Part shown: positions 35,976-47,766 of the stretch, one piece after another
Layout: every line of letters begins with the position of its first letter
Numbering within the stretch: position 1 is the stretch's first letter
DNA from: Aquila chrysaetos chrysaetos
Lineage: Eukaryota > Chordata > Aves > Accipitriformes > Accipitridae
Assembly (NCBI RefSeq): GCF_900496995.4
Contig: NC_044006.1
Span: forward strand, 39,569,120 to 39,633,119
DNA length: 64,000 bases
Direction of reading: 5' to 3'
Program-made: the position numbers and the translations under genes
Notes under the pieces: generated by a model
What the model was told of the DNA's origin: nothing
The model's input: only the letters and a program-made list of their open reading frames with translations
Databases searched by the model: none

Positions 35976-38900
35976 TTTATTATATTACCCTATATGAGAA
36001 TTCCAGTTAATACAAACTCGTAGTAATAAACTTCACTTTGTAGTAGTTACTAGCTGTGGTTTTGAAAGAGTAGGACTGAGAACTGTATTAGGTCTTGTTA
36101 TGTATGTTGGGTTGTAGTCTGCTTTTCTCCTCCTACTCCCAACACCTCAATATCTCCAGACAAAAAAGAAAATTGCACCTCTCTTGTTGAGGATGTATAC
36201 ACGAGTTTGAATAGGACTGCATGTTCTGCTTCAAGTTTCCAGAAAGTTTAGAAGTAGCAATGGTTAGGAAAAGACTTACCCCGAAGTAGATGTTAGTGAA
36301 ACGTATACAAGGGAACTGAGTTGCTACAGTCCTGTACATTTAAGGGAATATGGCTGCAACATGAAAAATGTCCAAGGACTGCTTCTCAGGAGTGTTCTGG
36401 ATGGAATTTTATTAAGAAAGGGGGGAGGGAATAGAAATGATTATAGGTTTTGGAGCCACTTTATGCAGAATTTTGCTAATGTGCTGATAGCATAAATTGG
36501 CCTGAAGAAGCAAAGCTGTTAGCCTTTTCTCTGCTCAGACTGTTCCATGTCACTAAAGATAGTGTTAAGTGTTCCCATAATATCAATTTGCCATGTTTTT
36601 CTCGGAGTACTGTTTTAAAGATAGTAGCTTGATTATACTTAACTTCTGTGTTACCAGCTTCTTTAAGTTTTTTGTTGGTTTTTTTTTTTAATCTTACACA
36701 GTTAAACTCAATATTTAAAAACAAACAAAAAAACCCATCCCAAAACCCCTGGAGTTTTCTGAATATTGGGACCCTTTCCTTTGCAACTTTAAGTACCAAA
36801 ACAGCCTACTTGGGCTGTTACAGCTGTGATGTCAGTTTATTGATAAAGGTAATTGTTCCTTTGCAAATGCAGATTTCATTTTGGCTTAATGTTCTAGTTG
36901 GCTTGATTGCCCTGGGATGTATTTGAGGCTTTATGCTGTAGCTATAAGAAAACACGAAGTGCCTGTGTGTAGCTCTCATTGAAGAGTCTCAACACCAAAA
37001 GAAGAGATAAAACAGAAGATATCTACATGGAGTGCATATTTTATGTTTATTTGACCAAGTGTTACCCATAGGACCATCTGGTGAGTGAGTTGATTGTTCA
37101 GTATGTTTGAAATGGTGGTGCTAGATATGAACTGTTCTTACAAGCATGCTGAGAAGGCTTATCACAGTGAAATGCATAGCCCAGGCCTTATGAGTGCCAT
37201 TTATTTTCTCTTCCATTAGATCATGTTCTGCTGGTTTTGTTAGCCATTTCTCACCAGTAGGAAACTAATTTTTTTATTCCCATCTGGGAATTGTACATTT
37301 TGTGGCATATGCCAGTAAAAGTAACAAGTTATAACTAAGAACATGCATTTTTAATGTTCTTTTGAAGTACCCTATAAGCATAACACAAAAACAGTAGGTA
37401 AATCTCTTCTGTGTTGCGTTCAGAAAGTTGAAACATCTGTTTAATATGGCTGTAGCTGAAGGCATTTCCAAAATAGGTGCACAATTGGAGCTTCTTGCAA
37501 ATTTGTACCTCTTGTATTGTCAAATCAAGTGGACCGTGTTAATTGTGAACTAGCAGGCAGTAGTGAGTTGTTGTGGATCTGCCTTTGCTTGCACAGAGTA
37601 CACACATTCTCTGTGGGACCCAGAAGCATGTAAGTCCCCTTGAAATAGTAAGAGCTTTTTGTCAGAAGAAATGATTGTTTAGACAAGATAGAAAAATACT
37701 TGGTATTACAGAGCTATGACACTTGTTTGTTTTATGGTTCTTGCCTGAAGTGTCACAGTGAGCTGCTTGGTGCTGTGGTCTTTTCATACTCTTTTTACAA
37801 GCTTTGCCACCTGACAGAGTTAGTCTTGGAATGAGACAGCCAGCCAGATGGTATTCTTGAATCTCCATTAGAATGATTTTTTGGCACAGACACTAATTCC
37901 CTGTCAAAGTGGAAATATTTTTTTCCTTCTAGGTATTTGTGTGCTAAACGAAGATGCTAAATTCTGTCTTACATGAAGGTGATCTGATCCTTGAATGCTA
38001 CAAAGAAACAAAAGGATTTTCCCTTAATTGTATTTCACAGGGTTTTCTTTTGCACATCTTAATGGAACAGATTTTTTTAAAGTCCTCTAACAGGTATGCA
38101 GTCTGCATTCCTTGCAAGAATTACTTGGTGGACCAGTATTTTAGGATACATGTTGTATAACTTAAAAGCTTTAATGTGTGCCACTTTCAGTGTAGTTGAG
38201 AAAGTTTAAAAAAAAAAAAAAAAAAAAAGATCCAGGCTATAAAGAGTAAGTATCAGGGCTTCCTCAGATGAAACACCCATCTCAAGAAAAAGCTTAAGTA
38301 GCTTTGTAACCTTGACGGATTCTTATTTCATACTCTTTCATTCCTACTCTAAAGTTTGAGGTGAACTTCACCTTAAACTTTCTTCAGGCAGTAGGGGGAG
38401 GGGAAAAACATACTTTCACTGTAACTTTTAGGAAGAAAGCAGCAGCTGAGTTTACAGGGGGCTTTGTATTGCCCAGTGACTGTTCTGGCTTTAGCTCCTG
38501 TGAATAAATGAAAAGGTTTTTTTCCAGTAGTGTGAACTTCTGGTGCTCAAGAAAAACATGAAAAAGGGTTGTTCATTTTTCTAGCTTAAGGTTGGGAGGC
38601 TCTAGTAAGTATAGTAATGAGGAGGACAGGTTTTACATTTAAAAAATACATTACTGTAAAATACAATGTCAGAGCTGAAAATAAGGTAGTATCTTTATCC
38701 ATACAGTAACTGTTTTAGGACTAGCAGCATAATTAAAAACACAAACTCTCAAAACCTCTGAATATGTAGTCCAGTAAGGATGCATGCTGCAGTCAATATA
38801 CTTCTGATATAGTGGAATATTAGAGGTACTGCTTCTAAGACAGTACTCTACTATGGGTCTGCAACACTCCTCTACTCTTCTTGGGGTGCATGTTTGTAAT

Positions 38901-39297
38901 TGTGCCCCCTAAGATTCTGGCTATTAACCTGTTCCTGTTGGTGCTTCTGTAAGTCAGGTGTTCAAATTTCAGTGAATTGTTTGAACTATCAAGGGGGCTG
39001 CTTTCCTTTTCCCCTACACCATTCAAGATAAGTCTGGCCTTATGCTCTATATGCTTTCTGCCTTAAACTTAAAGAATTAGTATTTTGCTGAGTACTGCCT
39101 TTTTTTGGTTAGAACAAACTTAACTGAGTGGTTTTCACCTTTATTTTGTGCTGGCTCCTTTAGTACACTATGAGTTTTCAAGGAATTCTTAAACTTCTTG
39201 TAAAGTCTTCATAGAACAAGTTAGGATTGGAACCACCAGTTAAGAGAGGTCATTCACTTGTTTCCTTGGGTAAAATTGGTGCTTAGAACTGTAAAAT
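35976..39297. other. Intergenic DNA downstream of DAZL
   Basis: AT-rich sequence with no supported gene. A 21-base A run lies at 38208-38228. No interspersed repeat was recognised before the CR1 starting at 39298. Confidence 0.55.
38208..38228. repeat. Poly-A tract (21 bp)
   Basis: An uninterrupted run of 21 A. No retroposed gene was recognised immediately upstream, so it may be a simple expansion rather than a processed-transcript tail. Confidence 0.85.
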
Positions 39298-39486
39298 CCA
39301 TAGAATCTTAGAATAGTTTGGGTTGGAAGGGACCTTTTAAAGGTCATCTACTCCAACCCCCCTGCAGTAAGCAAGGACATCTTCAACTAAATCAGGTTGC
39401 TCAGAGCCCCGTCCAACCTGACGTTGAATGTTTCCAGGGATGGGGCATCCACCACCTCTCTGGTCAACCTGTTCCACCACTCTCAC

Positions 39487-39517
<31 letters not shown>

Positions 39518-39870
39518 CTTCCTTATATCTAGTCTGAATCTGCCCTCTTCTAGTTTAAAACCATTACCCCTTATCCTATTGCTATAGGCCCTGCTAAAAA
39601 GTTTGTCCCCATCTTATAAGCCCCGTTTAAGTGCTGAAAAGCCCCAATAAGCTCTCCCTGGAGCCTTCTCTTCCCCAGGCTGAACAATGCCAACTCTCTC
39701 AGCCTTTCCTTGTAGGAGAGGTGTTCTATCCCTCTGGTCACTTTTGTGACCCTTCTCTGGACCTGCTCCAACAGGTCCATGTCTTTCCTGTGCTGAGGGC
39801 TCCAGAGCTGGATGCAGTACTCCAGGTGGGGTCTCACCAGAGCAGAGTAGAGGGGCAGGACCACTTCCCT
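39298..39870 (-). mobile_element. CR1 LINE 3' fragment, minus strand
   Basis: Starts on the plus strand with CATAGAATCTTAGAATAG and GGTTGGAAGGGACCTTT, the reversed CR1 3' end, and runs into ORF2 C-terminal sequence on the minus strand ([20 protein letters not shown], then [19 protein letters not shown]). The 5' end is truncated near 39870. An A run of 26 bases (39490-39515) has expanded inside the element. ORF2 is only partly open, so this is an inactive remnant. Confidence 0.92.
39490..39515. repeat. Poly-A tract (26 bp) inside CR1
   Basis: A run of 26 A within the 3' part of the minus-strand CR1 copy. It is internal to the element, not its tail. Confidence 0.88.
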
Positions 39871-40194
39871 TGAAAAAAAAAAACGTTTTGGCCTGTAGTG
39901 GTTCATGGGGTCAGCTATAGCTGAGCTGTGCAGGCATCAAGTTCTTGCCACGTGGCTTTAAACTGAATGTGGAAAGCAGTTAAATGATAAAACAGGATTA
40001 ATGGCCCCTGTGCATCATAACAAGCAAGATAAATAATGCCTTTCTTAAAACATGCAGATGGGATCCTGTATGCACATGGTGGGATAATCTTTTAGGAACG
40101 TGTTTGTAATAGGGATGGGCACATGCTTCTACATCTGGCTTTTAGGAGGATATTAAGGCAGGTGATAGAATATGCATTGGTCAGTGGCCATATA

Positions 40195-42095
40195 CTGAAT
40201 CATTTAGGTTGGGAAAGACCTTGTAAGATTGAGTCTAGCTGTAAACCTGGCACTGCCAAGTCCACTAAACCATGGCCCTGAGCACCACATCTTCATGTCT
40301 TTTAAATACCCCCAGGGATGGTGTCTCGACCACTTCCCTGGGCAGCCAGTTCCAATGCTTGACAACCCTTTCGGTGAAGAAATTTTTCTAATACCCAATC
40401 TAAATCTCCCTTGGTGCAACTTGAGGCCGTTTCTTCTTGTCCTGTCGCTTGTTACTTGGGAGAAGAGACCAGCACCCACCTCACTACAGTCCCCTTTCAG
40501 GTAGTTGTTGAGAGCGATAAGGTCTCCCCTCAGCCTCCCCTTCTCCAGGCTAAGTAACCCCAGTTCCTTCAGCCGCTCCTCATAGAGCTTGCGCTCTAGA
40601 CCCTTCACCAGCTTCGTTGCTCTTCTCTGGACACGCTCCAGCACCTCCATGTCTTTCTTGTAGTGATGGGCCCAAAACGAACACAGTATTCAAGGTGTGT
40701 CCTCACCAGTGCCGAGTGCAGGAGGACAATCGCTTCCCTGCTCCTGCTGGCTATGCTATTTTCTGATACAAGCCAGGATGCTGTTGGCCTTCTTGGCCAC
40801 CTGGGCACACTGCTGGCTCATACTCAGTCAGCTGTCGACAAACACCCCCAGGTCCTTTTCCACCAGGCAGCTTTCCAGCCATCTTCCCCAAGCCTGTAGC
40901 ATTGCATGGGGTTGTTGTGACCCAAGTGCAGGACCCAGCACTTGGCCTTGTTGAACCTCATACAACTGGCCTTGGCCCATCGATCCAGCCTGTCCAGATC
41001 CCTCTGTAGATCCTGGCTACCCTCAAGCAGATCAACAATCTGCCCAACTTGGTGTCATCTGCAAACTTACTGAGGGTGCACTTGATCCCCTCATCCAAGT
41101 AATTGATAAAGATATTAACCAGAACTGGCCCCAGTACTGAGCCCTGGGGAACACCACTTGTGACTGGCTGGCAGCTGGCTTTAACTCCATTCATCACAAC
41201 TCTTTGGGCCCAGCCATCCAGACAGTTTTTTACCCAGCAAAGAGTACACCTGTCCAAGCCATGAGCAGCCAGTTTCTCCAGGAGAATGCTGCTGGAAATG
41301 GTGTCAAAGGCTTTACTAAAGTCCAAGCAGACAACATCTACAGCCTTTCCCCTCAGCCACTAAGCGGGTCACCATGTCATAGAAGATCAGGTTAGTCAAG
41401 CAGGACCTGCCTTTCATAAACCTATGCTGACTGGGCCCGATCACCTGGTTGTCTTCTACGTACCATATGATGGCACTCAAGATGATCTGCTCCATAACAT
41501 TCCCTGGCACTGAGGTCAGACTGACAGGCCTGTAGTTCCCCAGATCCTCCTTCTGGCCCTTCTTGTAGATGGGTGTCACATTTGCTAACCTCCAGTCAAC
41601 TGGGACCTCCCCGGTCAGCCAGGACTGCTGATAAATGATGGAAAGTGGCTTGGTGAGCACCTCTGCCAGCTCTCTCAGTACCCTTGGGTGGATCCCATCT
41701 GGCCCCATAGATTTGTGTGTGTCTAAGTGGTGTAGCAGGTCGCTAACCATTTCCCCTGGGATTATGGGGGCTTCATGCTGCTCCCCATCCCCGTCTTCCA
41801 GCTCGGGGGGCTGGGTACCTGCAGAACAACTGGTCTTGCTGTTAAAGGCTGAGGCAAAGGCAGCATTAAGTACCTCAGCTTTTGTCACTATGTTTCCCTC
41901 TCACATCTGATAAAGGATGGAGATTCCCCTTAGCCCTTCTTTTGATGCTAATGTATTTATAGAAACATTTTTTATTGTCTTTTACAGCAGTAACCAGATT
42001 AAGTTCTACTTGGGCTTTGGCCCTTCTGATTTTCTCCCTGCAAAGCTTTGTGACATACCCTTAAAGTATCTTCCTTTCTCTTACACACCTACTAG
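40195..42095 (-). mobile_element. CR1 LINE with most of the RT region, minus strand
   Basis: The longest well-preserved CR1 copy here, about 1.9 kb. Read on the minus strand: an open frame from 41888 to 41316 (190 codons) with the RT fingers region (THKSMGPDGIHPRVLRELAE, IYKKGQKEDLGNYRPVSLTS); a shifted frame from 41326 to 40958 with [29 protein letters not shown] and the catalytic FADDTK motif; then frames at 40808-40605 and 40650-40204 for the C-terminal domain. At least three frame changes break ORF2. Recognisable CR1 sequence extends to about 42095, but the endonuclease is missing. The 3' end at about 40195 reads TGAATCATTTAGGTTGG on the plus strand. Not capable of autonomous movement. 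Confidence 0.92.
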
Positions 42096-45000
42096 GGTGG
42101 AAATCTCTGAAGGTAGTATCTTTAATTACTGGGAGAAAATTCTCTTCAGACTTGCCAGGATTTGTAGGACAATACCCCATTGCACTGAGCAGCTGCCCTG
42201 TGATTTGCAGGTAGGTTTCAGGTCTGCTGCAGATGATGGTTTAACTAGAGCCATTAGAGGGCTCTCACGTTCAGCGCTACAGAAAAAGACCATACTGTAG
42301 TTACGAAATGTCAAACAGCAATTGAGCTGAAAACATCATTGGTCAAGGTATGTATATATAGCATATGGACAAAACCTGACATTGTGAATAAGATTTCCCT
42401 TACTGTCCCTTAAGGCTGTTAATTACCTTTATTTTGAGCAAATATGCAGAATTAATTTGCTTACAATACCAGAGTAAAATTTTTCTTAAAAGGGAAAAGA
42501 AGTAGGTCTTTTCCTTTTTATTTTTAACATGTTTAGCTTGTGCAGATAAAAGTTACCGATACAGCACTAAATGTTAGGAATGCTAATTGAGGTTCCTTGC
42601 TGAGTGCTCGTGATTCTACTTTCACTAGAATAGAGATCTTTATACACAGTTAAGCAACTTATTTGCTGAATCTCTTCAAAGGAAAAATGTTTCAACAACA
42701 GATCTTTATTGATAAGACACTTCCTGTAAATGCTGGTCTTCATCTATTTTTGACGGGGAAATAGGTCTGTGTGGTCTTTCTATCTGAATGTTACAATAGC
42801 TTTCCTAAAACTTGTCAGTTGTGCTTATCTCACTGATGCAGTCGTTATTCCCTGACTTAGGAGACAGTCAGACTCAGAAACTATTTGTTTTCTTAGGTGG
42901 TCTGTGGCAGTTTCATTAATTAAAAGTGCAATTCTGTTAAAAGGTTTTAAAACCGGATTTTTCAAAGTAAGATAGGGGTCAATAGCGGTGGAGTTTCAGA
43001 AATGATACTATAGTGCTGTGTTGCCTGTCAGTAAATTGTGAAGTCTGGGCTGCTTAGCTTTGTTTTGCCATGGTTTCTGGGGACTTGGTCAGCTGCACAG
43101 CGCTTAAGAATGCGAGGCTACAGGACAATGAGGAGCTGCTGTGCTGCGTGACCGTGCTCACCGAAGCGTGCTTTCTAACACTGAGACAGTACTAAACATG
43201 TCTGCTGGGGTGAAGGAAGCCTGAATATGGATTTTTGACTTCTCTTGCTGCATGTAACTTGGTTGTATTTGTTAAGCTTTTAATAACAGTCTTTTAGGCT
43301 GTCTGGAGCTGGGGAGTCAGTGGATTGAAATAGAAGATAATCCTGGAATTGACACCTTAGCAAATCCTTGTACGTCCAGGGAAAGAACATTTTCTAGGTT
43401 CCTGTGTAAATTCAGGGCCTCTGCAGAAACATTTCATGTCTCGGCATAGCTGAGCAGGTGTCTACTGACTCTGTTTCCCTGAGCTTGGAGGGATGGACAT
43501 GACACACGGGCACATCTGCTTCCCAAAGATCCCTTATTTGTGCTTTTTCACATTATTAAGCAGGTCCTAAACTTGGGCCAGCACTAACTGCAAGCAGAGC
43601 TCTTTCAACCAAGTGAGGTTTGGTTACTAAGTAAGCAGTAGAGTGTACTCATTCTTTAAAATAAGCTAAACTTTAAACCTCTTCTTTCAAATGACATTCT
43701 CAAATAAATGGGACTGAAATATTTTTACATTATAAGCCTTGACTTCTGTCTCTTTTCCTAGACACTTTGATCCATTTTTGAGAAACTATACCTGAATATA
43801 ACATAGCCCAGTATGGTGACTGAGCTGGGCACAACTGAAGGTGTAGCAATTCTTCCAGACCAAAGATACATGAGGAGTTGACTGTTTTTGTAGTATTTCT
43901 TATTCACATTATGCTTCGTAATACTTGAGCGTGATCCATCTGGATGGATATTAAAAATCTTAGACTAACGTCTGTTTTATAACCATCTACGTTCTATTTC
44001 TGTATGTTAATCTTCACACTGTGGTGGACCCAGCTGTGCAGTCCATGTTCTACATAGAATTGTACCAGTTGCCATGACAGCGTATAGCTACCTACTGGTG
44101 ACAGAATAATAGGCATGTGACTTCTTTGATAACTGTCACAATGTAATTTAGTCATCAGCCAGCAGGTGGGGCATTAAGCTAACAAAACCCTACCAAATAC
44201 TGTAATTTAAAAAACGTTTCTCTTGTGGAACACTACAGTCTGTCTTTTTTACAATAAAAGCTGTCCATCGCAGAATGTAGCTGGTTTTATTGTGGGCTAA
44301 TTAATTTCTGCATTGAAAAATACAGCTGTAAGAAATGCAATGAAAACGCTTTGTAGAGGACCGAAGGTTGTGTTACAATGCAAGATGGCTTTGGCAGAAA
44401 GGCAGTGTTTGTTAGCAGGTTTGACACTGGTTCTGAGTATATTGTCAGGACAGACCTGCGCACTCCATAGGGAAGCAGGACAGGGAAGTTTAAACCACTG
44501 ATATATTCCATAGCTGAAAAATTCCTGTCAGCTTATTCGTAACTCTTTTCAGTTCCTCTCTTCATTTGTACAGTGCGTACAAATCAAATCCTTAAATGAA
44601 CTTGACAGTATTTCAAAGGGGTATAAGTCAGAAAAGGCTTTGGTCCTTCTTTCTGCTTTCAGGTACATCTAGTTTCTTCTACAATCCCAAGAATTTGAGA
44701 AATACAAAATAGTAAAAAGAAAAGCCTGTAGTGATTCTTAAATTTCAGTATATTCTGAATGTATTCCTTTAGCCATCATCTCTGTTCCCTTTTTTACAGA
44801 GGTGGGGTTGAAATGAGTAAGAACATGGACAACTTCTTTAAACTTGCATACTCATTCAGGGTCTCTCTGTTCCTGTAAATGGAACACAGTAATTGGCAAT
44901 GGACGGGAACTCAGCTCTGTGGTGTACCTTTGCTATCAGTGCTTAATGTTACCTGCTTTCAATGGTTCCTAGGACTATATCCCTCTAGATTGGTCGGAGG

Positions 45001-45169
45001 AGGGGATGAGGTTATCTAGCAGAAATTGTGGATGACTTAATTTTTGGTTGCTGTATCTGCTACCCCGAGGGAATTATGAGCTCTCTGAAATGTTTGCTTT
45101 CTTGGGTGACATTTTCCAATATAAATGACACTTTATGACAGGGTATTATGAAGCCAACACTGAAAAGAC

Positions 45170-45188
45170 AAAAAAAAAAAAAAAAAAA
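45170..45188. repeat. Poly-A tract (19 bp)
   Basis: A run of 19 A with no recognised retroposed sequence beside it. Confidence 0.85.
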
Positions 45189-47740
45189 GACTTAGGGTTC
45201 ACTTACATATTTTCTTGTCTTGTTATTATAGAAGCACCACTGAAGGAGCAAAAAATAATAGTGTTATTTTGCTGAGTTCCTACATTTGGTGGTCAGCCTT
45301 AAACAATCTTAGTTAAGAGCTACTATACTTGTCCAGATCAAGGTTTGTCTAGTTCAGTATTGTAGGTCATTATTGGAAACCTGTCTGTAAATGGAAAAGT
45401 AAAAATGCAAGAAAATACATCCTCAAGAACATGCTCAGGTTCTAGCAGCTTGTGCCTCAAGATTTCTGAGCTTGTCTTTGATCCTTCCTTTTGGTATATA
45501 TTGAATGGAGTAGCAAGGCAGGCTGTACTAGAGTATTTTGCCACAATGTCATAGAATACAGTTATAAATAAAAGGAACTATATTTGCCGTATGAGTCCAG
45601 TATGTCTTCATCCTTGCCTTTATGGACTTAGTAATGATTTAACCTAAATAACAATCCATTAACTTGCAACAAAGCTGTTACTTTAAAAAAAAAAAAATCA
45701 GACCATGAAGCAAACTTCCTTCATAGACCATTGGGATTCTTTAACAGATTTTCTGCCATACTCAGTGTTCTGAAAATAATTTCTGTATAAAAAAACCCCA
45801 ACCCTGTGACTGAACTGCCTAAAAAGAAGGCAGTAGTAGGTAATACTATGTATTTATACCTAGAGCTCTCTGGAAGTACTCGGTATTTGTTGTGAATATG
45901 GTAGTTTCAAGTGCTGTATACATGCTCCCTAACCAGCCAAAAATATCCTGTGTGCAGAAACAGAAGCAGCTCCTGAGGCCATAAGTTGTGTCCAGACAAG
46001 CTAGATCAGGGAAGTTCTAGTGTATATGATGAAGTATTGTCTGAATAAGATTCTTGTAACAAATGTAGGGGACATACGTAACTAATGATGGGTCTGACTG
46101 AGTCCTGAAGCTTTGAGTTCTTGGTGACAGATCCTGTTACAGCTGCTAGAGTGGTCTCTCAATCCAAGTGGCAGGGGTCTGTGTTTTGGCAGCAGATGAT
46201 GTATTATCTCAAACCAGCCTGTTTGGCTTGTAACATGCAGCTTCAGAAACTATAAAATTCATGTTTTTTTGTCTGTTCCCTCACATACTTACAAGCTAAG
46301 GCTGAAACAGAATTGTATTATAGTACTGTTAATTATTTTGGAAAGAATGCTTTTCAACTTGGGAAGCAGAAATCTCAAACCTAATTGGAAACAGAATTTT
46401 GTCTTCGTTTAAGCATAAGAGCGGTTAAGAGGATTGGCTGAAATTTCTGTTAAGTGCCCCTTGCAAGGCACTGTGGGAAACAGACGTAATCTTTGTCTTG
46501 CCTTATTCAAGAGCAAAGTTCATTTTACTTTGGTCTGAATTAAATAACATGGAGAGTTAAACTTCTGTCTCTTTGACCTGTTAGGAAACTTAAGTTTGAA
46601 AACTTGATTTCTGTGAGACTTAATTTTAAGAGTCTTAGTACCTGCTCTTTCATCCAGCATGCTGCACTTCATACCTAGTGATAAAGAGAAGGCGGAGCTA
46701 GCAGGGAAAATGAAGTTGCTGTGACTAGTCACAAATGCCACTAGTGTTTTCTTACTATGTTTGTTACCATGACAATAAAAATATACTTTAAATACACATA
46801 CTTAACTGTAAGGTCAAGGATGAAACTTAATGTTTTTATTTTTCAAATACTCTTCCCCAAGTGCATTGCATAGCAGAATAAGACTAAAGACTTGGAGCAG
46901 GTTTTGCATCTTACCATCCTAGAAAACTAAGACAGTGCAGAATATAGCAGCTTTTGCTGTTACAGTAAGTTAGTCAACTAAAATCTTTGTTTATTAGTGT
47001 AAGTGTACAGATAACATCAGACAAGCTTAGGTTTTATTGTATCTGTATGGAAATGCTAATGAGTAAAGTCCACATTTACCTTGTTCTAATGCTAGTCACT
47101 TTGTTAATTTGTCATATGTTCAAGCAGCTTCTCTTCAACACCATTGGTTTTCTGTCTCTGGTGTCAGAGATTATAAAGTTCTGCGTGCTGAAATCACTTC
47201 AATAATGAAACTGCCTAGATCAATATAGTTTTATAGTTTTCAAAACCTGAAACTAATGCATAGGTCCTCCATTCATGCTTTTCTCGTGATAACTGAGTCT
47301 CTTTGGAGAAGGCTAGTTCTGTCCTGAACTGTTACTTCTGGTTAGGTCTAGTACAGAAAGTGCTTTTTGATATTCATTCTTTATACTGCTTCTTAGGAGT
47401 CTGGGTTAGATCATGGTCCTTGTTCAAATTCTTTCTTGCCAAGCTTTACCTTATTAGCTATACCTGATCCAGTTACACAACGAAGATATCTGGGAAGAGT
47501 CTAGCACATTTTACTGTGGAGGGTAAAGCACCGTTTGATGACTTTTAGGTCTGAGTAGTTTAAAGAAAACTTAGAGGTAGGGTAGTTCAGGCCAACGTGA
47601 TACTTCTGGTGTATAAAACCTGTTAATGCACTCAGAATACACAGTTCATGTACAACTTGTGTGAGATCCTAAGTTTGGGGAAAGGATTAATTCATTACAA
47701 CTTTCTCATTCAGTAAGCGTTGTGCCTCTTCAGTGATTTC

Positions 47741-47766
47741 TGTTTGTTTGTTTGTTTGTTTGTTTT
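47741..47766. repeat. (TGTT)n microsatellite
   Basis: About six perfect copies of a TGTT/TTTG tetranucleotide. Confidence 0.9.

Noticed and set aside
36476..36926. Overlapping open frames of about 92-107 codons downstream of DAZL
   Set aside because: They lie in A- and T-rich simple sequence with lysine/phenylalanine runs and show no homology.
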